Shown piece after piece: positions 15,400-22,784 of a stretch of DNA of 24,962 nucleotides. Origin of the DNA: Natrinema soli (GTDB taxonomy: Archaea > Halobacteriota > Halobacteria > Halobacteriales > Natrialbaceae). The notes below the pieces were generated by a model. It was not told the DNA's origin. It saw nothing but the letters and a program-made list of their open reading frames with translations, and did no database searches. The number at the start of each line of letters is the position of its first letter. Position 1 is the first letter of the stretch. The stretch lies in the NCBI RefSeq assembly GCF_028618695.1, contig NZ_JAQIVI010000775.1, positions 1 to 24,962 on the forward strand. Direction: 5' to 3'. Both the position numbers and the translations under genes were made by a program.

Positions 15400-16391
15400 G
15401 CGGAGCCACCTCCGTTCGTCGAGACCGTTGGATCGAAGTACGCGTAGAGGACGTCTGCAGCAAGGTTCGCGAGGATGACTGCCAGCGCCATGATGAAGAC
15501 GGCGGCCTGTACCAGCGGATAGTCCTGCTGCTGGATGGCTAACACGAGCTCGCGGCCGATACCCGGCCAGCTGAAGACGACCTCGAGCAGGATGAGTCCC
15601 TGGAAGATCATGCCGAGACGGAGGGTGAAGTACGTCAGGATGGGCAGCATCGAGTTCCGGCCCGCGCGGGCCAGCTGTTGCATCTCCGAGAGCCCCTTCG
15701 CCCGATGGAGCTTGAGAAACTCCGATCCCCGCTTCTCGATGACGCCGTTGCGAGCGAGCAGCAGGAAGTCGCCGCTGTAGTAGAGGACGGCGACGGTGAA
15801 CGGCAAGAGGTAGTGATGGAGGAAGTCCAGCGAGAGGAAGGTCTCGAGGTAGCCGTCCGGCGTCGCCCTGATCGATCGCATCCCGAGCGCGGGAACGATC
15901 TCCAGGTTGTACGCGAAGACGATGATGAAGAAGATCGCCGTGATGAAGACGGGAGTCGAGCGGAGCAGCGTCGTCGAGACGATGCTGAACTTCTCGAGGC
16001 GGCTCCCGCGGTTCCAGCCGGCGTACATCCCCAGGAGCGAGCTCAGAATCGCCGTCGTCACCAGCGCCGGAATCAACAGGATCAGCGAGTTTATCAGCCG
16101 GGGCTCGAGGACGTCCCAGACCGGTTGGCTTCGCAGGATGGAGTAGCCGAACTGGAAGGTCAGCAGGCTTCCGAGGTAGTTGACATACTGGACCCAGATC
16201 GACTGATCGAGGCCGTACATCGCCCGGATCTCGTCGATCTGCTCCTGATTGAGGTTCCCCGAGGTGACGAGGGCCTCGAAGGGACTTCCCGGCAGGAGCC
16301 GCAGGACGACGAAGATGACCGAGACCGCGACCAGCGTCAGCAGAACGGAGATCACGAGCCGCTTGAGCAGGAATCGCTGGAACTTCGTCAT
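15396..16391 (-). CDS. dppB: peptide ABC transporter permease, DppB/OppB type
   Basis: The 331-residue protein begins MTKFQRFLLKRLVISVLLTL and has the DppB layout: an N-terminal helix, an extracellular segment with PGSPFEALVTSGNLNQEQID, and a core of about five helices with the coupling loop in VIEKRGSEFLKLHRAKGLSE. The C-terminal motif VFSWPGIGRELVLAIQQQDY is a strong family signature. I use the ATG at 16391, since it has a GGAGGGG site at 16397-16403; a Met six codons upstream is less likely. The ATGA at its end starts dppC. With DppC it forms the membrane channel for di- or oligopeptides delivered by the binding protein. A possible 67-codon ORF lies between it and dppA. Confidence 0.92.
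   Translation of the reverse strand: MTKFQRFLLKRLVISVLLTLVAVSVIFVVLRLLPGSPFEALVTSGNLNQEQIDEIRAMYGLDQSIWVQYVNYLGSLLTFQFGYSILRSQPVWDVLEPRLINSLILLIPALVTTAILSSLLGMYAGWNRGSRLEKFSIVSTTLLRSTPVFITAIFFIIVFAYNLEIVPALGMRSIRATPDGYLETFLSLDFLHHYLLPFTVAVLYYSGDFLLLARNGVIEKRGSEFLKLHRAKGLSEMQQLARAGRNSMLPILTYFTLRLGMIFQGLILLEVVFSWPGIGRELVLAIQQQDYPLVQAAVFIMALAVILANLAADVLYAYFDPTVSTNGGGSA
15407..15413 (-). promoter_or_regulatory. Shine-Dalgarno site for dppC inside the end of dppB
   Basis: GGAGGTG on the minus strand lies seven bases before the dppC ATG and within the last codons of dppB. It supports the chosen start and suggests coupled translation. Confidence 0.5.
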
Positions 16392-16591
16392 CGGTTCCCC
16401 TCCGAGCAAGTGATCGCGGTGTCGTTCGCTGTCCGTGTCATCGCGCCGGCCGACTCGTGGCAGTCGAGTAACGCGCTCTCAGCCCGAACGATGGCGGGGG
16501 CGAGGTGCCGATTCGTCTTCGGTCGGTTTCGTTCCCGTCGGGTTCGCGGGGGCAGGTCGGTGGTGTGGTACATTGGTTTCCGTCTGTTCAT
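16388..16591 (-). CDS. possible small ORF between dppA and dppB
   Basis: An ATG at 16591 overlaps the dppA stop as ATGA, and its own stop overlaps the dppB ATG as ATGA, giving 67 residues that fill the 196-base gap exactly. The product begins MNRRKPMYHTTDLPPRTRRE and is arginine-rich and basic, unlike the acidic proteins around it. Its third-position GC, counted by eye, is about three quarters, lower than in its neighbours. No motif, signal or helix is evident. It may be a real coupled gene, a ribosome-carrying spacer that couples dppB to dppA, or chance. Confidence 0.3.
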   Translation of the reverse strand: MNRRKPMYHTTDLPPRTRRERNRPKTNRHLAPAIVRAESALLDCHESAGAMTRTANDTAITCSEGNR

Positions 16592-18498
16592 GAGAAGTCG
16601 GGCTGATCGAGATCCGAACGCCGCTTGTGGGTGTTTTCGGGCTTGAGACGCTCGACGAACGCGCCCCAGGCGTCGCCGTTGGGGAATCGAAGGTTGTCAT
16701 CGCCGTCCCAGGTGTAGCCAGCCTGCTCGAGGATGGTTCGCGCTTCCTCGACGTCGTAGCTGTAATCGGTCGCGTCGGGGTTGTGCCACTGGGTGAGCGA
16801 CGAGATCAGGTTCTCTCCGGACGGGACCGTCGCCTGCCCGTAGAGGAAGTCCTCGACGAACCCTTCCGAGTCGACCGCTTTCGCCAGCGCGACGCGCAAC
16901 TCCTTGTCCCGGATCGGCGGGCAGGAGAACATGAGCTTCGCGTTCAGCGGCGCGTAGCTACCGACGGTCATTTTCTCGATGCCGCCGGTATCGGCCGCGC
17001 GGTCGGCCTGCAGGGTCGAGAGCGTCGTCCCGATGGCGTCGATCGAACCGCTCTGGAGCGAGCCGATCAGCGCGTCGACGTTGCTCACGTTGATCCAGAT
17101 GACGCTTTCGACACCGGGGCCGCGCTCGGCCTGTTCGCCGAGCGCGTCGGCCCGCCAGTCGTCGTCGAACATCCAGTGGCTCTCGTTGTTCGAGGCCTCG
17201 AACCGGGTCCCCTGCTCCCAGTCTTCGAACTGGAAGGGGCCGGTGCCGACGGGAGCGTCCGGGTTGTGCTGGGACGGGTTGTCGACGTCCTCCCACCGGT
17301 GTTTCGGGAGGATGACGCTCCGGACGACCCGCTGAGTCATGAACGAGGCGTCGGGGTTCGACAGGTTGAACCGGACCTCGTGATCGCCGAGTACCTCGAC
17401 GGACTCGATCGGTTCGTAGAACGGCACCTGACTCGTCGAGGAGTATTCCTCGTACAGTTCGACGGTGAACTTCACGTCCTCGGCGGTGAACGACTCGCCG
17501 TCGTGCCACTCGACGCCCTCGCGTAGCGTGAGTTCAACGGTCGTATCGTCGACGAAACCGCCGCCGGTCGCCAGCGCGGGGACCACGTCCAAATCGGGTG
17601 TCGCGTCGAATAATCCGTCGTAGATGAACGTGAGTCGGTTGGCCTCCGCGCCGCCGGCGGCCCACGGCAGGTTCAGCGAGTTCATCGACGTGGTGACGCC
17701 CTTGACGTAGGTCCGGTTGTCCGTCTCGGGCTGGAGGTTGACCTCCGTCCAGACGAACGAATCCATCGTCGGGCCGTTGCCCGGCGTTTCGACGTAGCCG
17801 CTCCACCGCTCCGTGTTCACCGCCGTGATGATGTTCGGGTACAACGTGATGAGCGCCCCGACGTCTTCGGCGAACAGTTCCTGTGCGCGGTCGACGAGTT
17901 CTTCGCGCTTTTCGCGATCGGTCGTCTGGGCCTGTTCCGTGAGAACCTCTTGGAGTTCGGGATTGTGGTAGTTGTCGTAGTTCGAGAGCGATCCCTCGGT
18001 CGCGCGCATCAACAGCGGGTTCGGATCGAGTCCCCGCTGCGGGTCGGGCCCGTGCGTGCTCATCGAGATTATCGCCTCGAGTCCGCGCGTTTCCCAGCTC
18101 TGGGCGTACAGCTGGTTCAGCGGACGGTCGTTGAGTTCGACGGCGATACCCAAATCGTCGAGCCCCCGCTTGACCATCAACGCGTGCTCGCGCATCCACG
18201 GATCGTCCTCGCTCGAGAACTCGACGGGGAACCGGTCGAGCACCGCGCCGGCCGTCGCGCTGTAGTCCAGTGGCGGTGACTCGGCGTCGATGGTCTCCCA
18301 CTCCCGCCAGTACTGTGTCTCGACGGTCTCCGGGATGCCATCGGGCACGTCCGGCTCGAGACTTTCGCCACGACTACCGCTACAGCCCGCGAGTGCGCTC
18401 GTTCCGAGCGCCGCGGCGGCCGTGGCGATGTAGCCACGTCGTGTGAGTCGGTCGCCAACCCCAGCGACTGAACTGTCATTATCTTCTTTCGGCGTCAT
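16588..18498 (-). CDS. dppA: peptide ABC transporter substrate-binding lipoprotein, apparently circularly permuted
   Basis: The 636-residue protein starts with a Tat lipoprotein signal: TRRGYIA with twin arginines at 20-21 and the lipobox ALAGC with Cys39. The mature part is SBP_bac_5 (family 5), but its order is unusual. Residues about 95-260 resemble the usual C-terminal part (WMREHALMVKRGLDDLGIAVEL, HGPDP, NYDNYHNPELQEVLTEQAQ, RAQELFAEDVGALITLYP). Residues about 262-615 then match the usual N-terminal and middle parts (FIYDGLFDATPDLDVVPALA, LREGVEWHDGESFTAEDVKF, GTGPFQFEDW, then YDVEEARTILEQAGYTW). Family members catch peptides or similar solutes outside the cell and hand them to the permeases. 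The start ATG at 18498 is preceded by a TATA-like TTTAAA at 18564-18569. The gene leads the dpp operon. Confidence 0.88.
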   Translation of the reverse strand: MTPKEDNDSSVAGVGDRLTRRGYIATAAAALGTSALAGCSGSRGESLEPDVPDGIPETVETQYWREWETIDAESPPLDYSATAGAVLDRFPVEFSSEDDPWMREHALMVKRGLDDLGIAVELNDRPLNQLYAQSWETRGLEAIISMSTHGPDPQRGLDPNPLLMRATEGSLSNYDNYHNPELQEVLTEQAQTTDREKREELVDRAQELFAEDVGALITLYPNIITAVNTERWSGYVETPGNGPTMDSFVWTEVNLQPETDNRTYVKGVTTSMNSLNLPWAAGGAEANRLTFIYDGLFDATPDLDVVPALATGGGFVDDTTVELTLREGVEWHDGESFTAEDVKFTVELYEEYSSTSQVPFYEPIESVEVLGDHEVRFNLSNPDASFMTQRVVRSVILPKHRWEDVDNPSQHNPDAPVGTGPFQFEDWEQGTRFEASNNESHWMFDDDWRADALGEQAERGPGVESVIWINVSNVDALIGSLQSGSIDAIGTTLSTLQADRAADTGGIEKMTVGSYAPLNAKLMFSCPPIRDKELRVALAKAVDSEGFVEDFLYGQATVPSGENLISSLTQWHNPDATDYSYDVEEARTILEQAGYTWDGDDNLRFPNGDAWGAFVERLKPENTHKRRSDLDQPDFS

Positions 18499-18560
18499 CC
18501 ACTCCCACGTTACGAGGTAACTAGGTTCGTTCTACTCCCGATAGCGACCGATATCTATCG

Positions 18561-18573
18561 AATTTTAAATAGG
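18561..18573 (-). promoter_or_regulatory. TATA-like box of the dpp operon
   Basis: The minus strand reads CCCCTATTTAAAATTC, with TTTAAA about 66-71 bases ahead of the dppA ATG. Initiation about 26 bases downstream would leave a leader of roughly 40 bases. This AT-rich patch also contains short T-runs that could end the upstream regulator transcript. Confidence 0.45.
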
Positions 18574-18621
18574 GGTGGATAAAATGCGACCGGCCGCCTT
18601 CGAAATCGCCTCCGACCGTTG

Positions 18622-19287
18622 TCACTCGCGAGGACCGTAGATGAGTTCGAGCAAGGTTCGCTCGGCAGTCCTGAGTCGTTCGTTGACTGTCGACTGTGTG
18701 ACATCGAGTTCGTCGGCGAGGTCAGTCTCCGAGGCTCCTCGAGGAACGTCGAAATAGCCGTGAGTGTACGCCGTCTCGAGGACCATCAACTGGTCGTCGG
18801 TGAGTTTCGAGACGAGGACCTCCGTCAATCGCCCGCTATCCAGTGGTTCGCCGGGTTCCTCGTTCTGAGTGACTGACACTAGCTCGAACTCGCCGAGGGT
18901 CTCTTGGATTTCGTCGGCCATCGAACGGAACTGATCCCAGTCCCGCGTGGTTGCCACGACTTCGAAAACGTCGTTCTGGAGGACGATACGGGTCGGAATC
19001 GCCTCCTGACGCAGAATCAAACTCAGAATGTACGGGTACGATTCGTTCGCGAGAATGGTGAGTCGACGGATCTCGAGATCGGCGGACGCGGTCGGAATCT
19101 CGCTACTGTAGAACAGCGAGACGCCGGAGATGCCCTCGAGGACGGTTTCGGGGTCGAAATCGACGTTCGACGCGACGGTCAGCGACTCGATCCACGTCCC
19201 GTCTTCGACGTAGAACGCGTTGTCGAGTTCGATACTCCGGACGTCATCCAGCTCTCGATGGAGCGTTTCTATCACGCCCGTCGGCAC
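18622..19287 (-). CDS. bacterio-opsin-activator-type (HTH_10) transcriptional regulator
   Basis: The 221-residue frame ends with a clear HTH_10 domain (about 160-221): LTDDQLMVLETAYTHGYFDV, PRGASETDLADELDVTQSTV and NERLRTAERTLLELI. The N-terminal 150 residues form an alpha/beta sensor-like domain with no named ligand. Such regulators are a haloarchaeal speciality, control genes in trans, and often lie beside their targets. The annotated start is a GTG at 19287. The frame stays open upstream to a TAG at 19326, and this stretch reads LRVEFTT just before the GTG; an ATT at 19311 is a possible start, so the N-terminus may be longer. Upstream is TATATA at 19350-19355. It lies 123 bases ahead of the dpp operon in the same orientation, making that operon a plausible target. 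Confidence 0.85.
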   Translation of the reverse strand: MPTGVIETLHRELDDVRSIELDNAFYVEDGTWIESLTVASNVDFDPETVLEGISGVSLFYSSEIPTASADLEIRRLTILANESYPYILSLILRQEAIPTRIVLQNDVFEVVATTRDWDQFRSMADEIQETLGEFELVSVTQNEEPGEPLDSGRLTEVLVSKLTDDQLMVLETAYTHGYFDVPRGASETDLADELDVTQSTVNERLRTAERTLLELIYGPRE

Positions 19288-19349
19288 AGTCGTGAACTCG
19301 ACGCGTAGAATTGGGGGTCCCTCCTACCGAGAAAAGTCGGATCCGGTCA

Positions 19350-19355
19350 TATATA
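19350..19355 (-). promoter_or_regulatory. TATA box of the HTH_10 regulator gene
   Basis: The minus strand reads GAGCTATATATGACC. Initiation about 26 bases downstream would fall near 19326, which is 15 bases before the ATT at 19311 and 39 bases before the GTG at 19287. Confidence 0.5.
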
Positions 19356-19372
19356 GCTCACGCTTATCGCGG

Positions 19373-20815
19373 TCAGGTCACCAGCGGCCAGTAGACGAGC
19401 CACGAGACGGTAGCGACACCGAGCGAGAGTCCCATCGTCACGAGGCCGAACGAGGCGATATCGCGGTGTGAGAGCGGTCCGCGATCCATCGACACCAGTA
19501 CCGCCGTCGTATTGAACGGAAGGATCGTCGTTGAACCGACGACTAGCAAGACGGCGAGTGCGAGAAACAGTCGGTCGATACCGAAGACGCTCGCGAACTC
19601 GAGGACGATCGGGAGGGCAACGACGATCGCCGCCGAGCCGGTCGAAAACATGATACGGATGCCGACAGCGATGGCGATCAGCACTGCGACGATCTGCCAA
19701 GGGGCGAGCACCGCGAACGGGATCCATCGCGCGAGTACGTCGATGACCGCCGTGATCGTCCCAGTCGCTTCCATGACATCCAGAATCGATAACATCGCAC
19801 CGATGAGGAAGATGATCCCCCAGCTCACATCCGCAATATCCTCGGCCGTGATGACGCCCACAGACGGAATCGAGAGCACTACGACCGCCGCGACGGCCGG
19901 CAGCACCGTCGGAAGCCCGACGAACGAGCCGACGATCCAGGTTACGACGGCCCCAGAGAGGACGATTCCCACGAGACGCTGCTCGCGAGTCAGCGTGGTT
20001 GTCCCGTTGCCGTCCGTCTCCAGTTGTGTGGCGTTTTTCATATCGGTCGTCATCTTCATCTCTTCGTCGCCGATCGCAAACAGGCCCGCACAGAGCGCTG
20101 CCAACGTATAGAGGAGAATCGTCGGTGGAAGCATCAACACGGCCCAGTCGACCCAGGTTATCGGCCGCACCGACGTCGCGATGATTTCGGAGGTGACCAA
20201 CGCCATTCCGCCACCGGTCATCAGCGCCATCGACGCGATCGGGTTGACGTGGCCGAGGATGAGAAACGCTGCGCTCTCAAACCCGCTGTCGGCGTCCAGT
20301 TCGAACGCAGCCGTGAGCTGCTTCACGATCGGGATAAACGTTACCGCGCGGGCCATCGCGGAGGGCATAACCAGTGCCAGCGCGAGGACGCTCCCAGCAA
20401 CTGAGCGCAACGCACGGCGCGGCGTACTGTCCGCAGTCAGTACGCGTCTCGCTAGCTGTCGATCGAGACCGACACTCGTCGTCGCGTCACCCAGCAACAG
20501 GAGGAGTAGCAAAAAGAACACGAGCGTCGATGTGAAACCCGTCGCCGCCGCACTGAACGAACTGACGGTCCCCAGTACGAACAGCAAGGTGACGCTGAGA
20601 ATACTCGAGACGACGTACGGCACGGGCCGAGTCAGCCACAGCACGAGCGCAGACAGGAAAACTGCCAGTGTGCGTTGCCCCTCGACGGTGAGGGCCGCCG
20701 GTGGAGTGACTGTCGTACCGACCACGAGGACGATGGTGGCCGTGAGTAACCCGAGGGATTGCCGCGACAATAGCGCCGTCACCAATCTTGTCCGCGTACC
20801 GAACCGATCACCCAT
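19373..20815 (-). CDS. DASS/SLC13-type anion:cation symporter
   Basis: This membrane protein has about eleven to twelve predicted helices and the two related halves of the divalent-anion:sodium symporter family. Clues are the N-terminal RTLAVFLSALVLWLTRPVPY, the first-half loop GHVNPIASMALMTGGGMAL and its counterpart in the second half, GSTTILPFNTTAVLVSM. Family members import di- or tricarboxylates, sulphate or phosphate with sodium. A hydrophilic loop at about residues 240-262 carries a charged stretch (GDEEMKMTTDMKNATQLETD). Several starts are possible; I use the ATG at 20815 (MGDRFGTRTRLV), giving 480 residues, but ATGs at 20824 and 20827 are equally open. The substrate cannot be read. 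GC at third positions is lower than in the neighbours and two rare CTAG sites fall inside, which may hint at acquisition. Confidence 0.82.
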   Translation of the reverse strand: MGDRFGTRTRLVTALLSRQSLGLLTATIVLVVGTTVTPPAALTVEGQRTLAVFLSALVLWLTRPVPYVVSSILSVTLLFVLGTVSSFSAAATGFTSTLVFFLLLLLLLGDATTSVGLDRQLARRVLTADSTPRRALRSVAGSVLALALVMPSAMARAVTFIPIVKQLTAAFELDADSGFESAAFLILGHVNPIASMALMTGGGMALVTSEIIATSVRPITWVDWAVLMLPPTILLYTLAALCAGLFAIGDEEMKMTTDMKNATQLETDGNGTTTLTREQRLVGIVLSGAVVTWIVGSFVGLPTVLPAVAAVVVLSIPSVGVITAEDIADVSWGIIFLIGAMLSILDVMEATGTITAVIDVLARWIPFAVLAPWQIVAVLIAIAVGIRIMFSTGSAAIVVALPIVLEFASVFGIDRLFLALAVLLVVGSTTILPFNTTAVLVSMDRGPLSHRDIASFGLVTMGLSLGVATVSWLVYWPLVT

Positions 20816-20827
20816 TATCGGCATCAT

Positions 20828-21063
20828 CGCCGCTCTCGCTGAAGAATCTGGTGACACCGCCGCCGCCAGCGAGACCGTGATCAGGACACAACTATCTCGA
20901 AGCACCCCTCGAACTGAACCAATTGCAGACGAAACGACGGCAGTCGAGCCAGAAAGTGGGAAGACCGAACCCGGAACAGCCGAATCGTTCGTCTGTGGAC
21001 GGTTTGGTTGCTCGTCCGACGATCAATCAGACGTGAGAGATCCGAACCAGGATAGCCATCAAT
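20828..21063. other. gene-free stretch upstream of the SLC13 gene
   Basis: Together with the pseudogene and its downstream spacer this makes the longest non-coding stretch in the window (20816-21431). On the plus strand an acidic open stretch is present around 20930-21030, reading ADETTAVEPESGKTEPGTAE and then FVCGRFGCSSDD, with no good start codon. It could be a decayed gene, but I cannot support a call. The minus-strand promoter of the SLC13 gene should lie near 20830-20870. Confidence 0.3.
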
Positions 21064-21327
21064 GTGAGATTCAACGAGACAGCCATCGACGTTTCCTCAA
21101 ACCCGCCGGCGGTCACGAAGACGACGCTGTACCGGGTCGTCGGCTGGATCCTGCGTCGCCAGTCTGCTGGTCGTCGGCGTCTACAGTCTCCTGTGAGTCC
21201 TCGAGGTCGCCGGCATGCTTCCCGGGCGCTGGCTGTCGACGGTGTGCTCGGCGTCGCCGCCACCGGCGTCCTCTTCCTCATCCTTCTCGTCCCCCTCTAC
21301 TACGTGGCCCGAGCGACCGATCGCTGA
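21064..21327 (+). pseudogene. broken small membrane-protein gene (one insertion, one stop, one deletion)
   Basis: No single frame gives a normal protein, but three joined pieces do. Frame A from the GTG at 21064 reads to about 21150 (PPAVTKTTLYRVVGWI). Removing one C near 21150-21151 moves to frame B, which reads CVASLLVVGVYSLL, then a TGA at 21194-21196, then VLEVAGMLPG. Adding one G in the CCCGGGCG run at 21221-21228 returns to frame A, which reads ALAVDGVLGVAATGVLFLIL, then LVPLYYVARATDR and a stop. The restored protein is about 88 residues with two membrane helices. The shift errors cancel, so the ends stay in register. It is probably a decayed haloarchaeal membrane protein; sequencing errors are an alternative. 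Its original function is not known. Confidence 0.55.
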
Positions 21328-21431
21328 CCCGAATCGGTCGACCGCGTCGTCGGTGCTCGGCCTTCCGGCCGTCCCGAGCTTTCGGCGGATTTATCGCCCC
21401 GTCGACCCGACCGACGAGTACGAATACCCCC
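21328..21431 (+). promoter_or_regulatory. upstream region of the Nmad3-like gene
   Basis: TTTATC at 21390-21395, followed by GC-rich sequence, lies about 37-42 bases before the ATG at 21432 and is a TATA-like candidate. Nothing else is evident. Confidence 0.3.
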
Positions 21432-22241
21432 ATGACAGTCGTTCTTGCCGGCGTCGGCGCCGACAGCACGAACGTCGGCGCGTTGGCTCCCCTCTACGAC
21501 GACGACCGCTTCGAATACGTCCCGATCCCGGAGAAGACCCCCGACACGGCGGAGTCGGAAACCCTCGGCTCGTGGACTCTCCGTGCCGATGACGGGACCG
21601 CAGCGGACCTGACGACCCGTATCACGCCTCAGCCGGTCCACGACGGGACCGAATCCGTCACCGGCGACGAACTCGAGGGGTGGCCGCTCCACCGCGATCC
21701 GAACTTCGAGGCGCTGACCTACGGCGAACACCGGACCAGCGGCTACGTCTCGCGGCTCCGCGCGCTCGAGCCGGGGGACGTCGTCGGCTTCTACGCCGGA
21801 CTGCGTCGACCGGGCGGGGAGCGCGCCCACCGCTACCTGATCGGGTATTTCACCGTCGAGGAGGTGGTCGTCGTCGGCCCCGAAATGTCCCCCGACGAGC
21901 GCGAGGCGATCCTCGACGCGCATCCGGAGAACGCGCACGCGAAACGCGCTCGGGGCAGCGATCTCTACCTCGAGAAGCCGGTCGTCATCGTCGACGGCCG
22001 CACGCCCGGCGGACTCTTCGAGCGGGAGCCGATCCGGCTCAGCGACTACTACGTCGCGGCGGGCAACGAACGACCGCAGTACTACCTGCGCGACGAAATC
22101 GCGTCCGAGTGGAACGTCCGCGCCGGCGGTTCGAACATGATGTTCAAGCCGGCCTATCGCTGTGCGCTCTCGGGGTCGGCATTTCGGGATCTGGTCGGAA
22201 TTCCGGGAGCGCGGGCGGTCGATCAGCCCGGTCACACGTGA
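21432..22241 (+). CDS. Nmad3-like putative nucleotide-modification-associated protein
   Basis: The 269-residue protein starts at the ATG at 21432 (MTVVLAGVGADSTNVGALAP). The frame is open for about 1.2 kb upstream, but that part is antisense to the SLC13 gene and is not coding. The N-terminal VVLAGVGADSTN, then YDDDRFEYVPIPEKTPDTAE, the middle HRDPNFEALTYGEHR and RALEPGDVVGFYAGLRRPGG, and then RYLIGYFTVEEVVV resemble the Nmad3 family (nucleotide modification associated domain 3), which was proposed from genome context to work with modified nucleotides. The C-terminus has VRAGGSNMMFKPAYRCAL. No membrane helix or signal is present. I see no phage or modification gene next to it, so the function is not supported by context here. 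The family match is from memory of motifs and should be treated as tentative. Confidence 0.6.
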   Translation: MTVVLAGVGADSTNVGALAPLYDDDRFEYVPIPEKTPDTAESETLGSWTLRADDGTAADLTTRITPQPVHDGTESVTGDELEGWPLHRDPNFEALTYGEHRTSGYVSRLRALEPGDVVGFYAGLRRPGGERAHRYLIGYFTVEEVVVVGPEMSPDEREAILDAHPENAHAKRARGSDLYLEKPVVIVDGRTPGGLFEREPIRLSDYYVAAGNERPQYYLRDEIASEWNVRAGGSNMMFKPAYRCALSGSAFRDLVGIPGARAVDQPGHT

Positions 22242-22376
22242 GCGCGACGTCACGCGAGGGGATACTATCGGACGGGCGGCGACGGAGCGATGCGAACGCT
22301 CCCGCTCGCCGTCGTCACGACCCGCCCTCGATCCGACCGAGAACCGACGCGAGGTCGTCGAAGGTTTCTCCCCGCG

Positions 22377-22679
22377 TTACCGCGCCTCGGGACCGCGGTA
22401 CTCGACGACGTCGTGTGCGTCCAGTCGCGGGAGGTGGTTGTGGACCAGTGCGATGGTGATCGTTCGTCGGGCGGCGGGCCCGGATCCGCCGCCCTCGAGG
22501 TCGCGATCCGACGAGGCGATGCAGTGGGCCAGTTCTTCGAACATCCCTCGCCCGACTGTCCGAAGTACGTCGAGAACGGACCGGCGCGTCGGGTGCGAAC
22601 TGAGCGTCCAGACCGTCTGCGGCTCGAGGATCTTCGATTGGAACTGGAACAGACGATTTCCGTTCTCGCGAACCGCCAC
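22377..22679 (-). CDS. DUF7344-like winged-helix protein
   Basis: The 100-residue protein begins at a GTG (22679) with VAVRENGNRLFQFQS; the frame stays open further upstream but without an ATG. The core SHPTRRSVLDVLRTVGRGMF, EELAHCIASSDRD and ALVHNHLPRLDAHDVVEYRG has the pattern of the haloarchaeal DUF7344 winged-helix domain: a helix with an arginine-rich turn, an ELA helix, a V-x-N-H-L-P-x-L-D recognition part and a closing beta hairpin. Such proteins are probable DNA-binding regulators, with no known signal. The gene is divergent from the acyltransferase and shares 105 bases of promoter region with it, so it may regulate that gene. It has a higher basic content than most neighbours. Confidence 0.7.
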   Translation of the reverse strand: MAVRENGNRLFQFQSKILEPQTVWTLSSHPTRRSVLDVLRTVGRGMFEELAHCIASSDRDLEGGGSGPAARRTITIALVHNHLPRLDAHDVVEYRGPEAR

Positions 22680-22784
22680 AGTGATATCCCCGACCCAGTG
22701 AGGATCGGTTCGTCGATTCGATGCCGGCGTCTCACCGTTCAGTATCGATCGGTTTCATGTAGCGATACGTCAAAGGACGGGGCA

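Noticed and set aside
14483..15463. N-terminal extension of the fused ATPase frame
   Set aside because: The extension lies over dppC in another frame and is arginine-rich; the real start is the ATG at 14482.
20181..21431. Upstream part of the open frame leading into the Nmad3-like gene
   Set aside because: It is antisense to the SLC13 gene and then crosses the pseudogene out of frame; the ATG at 21432 begins the real protein.
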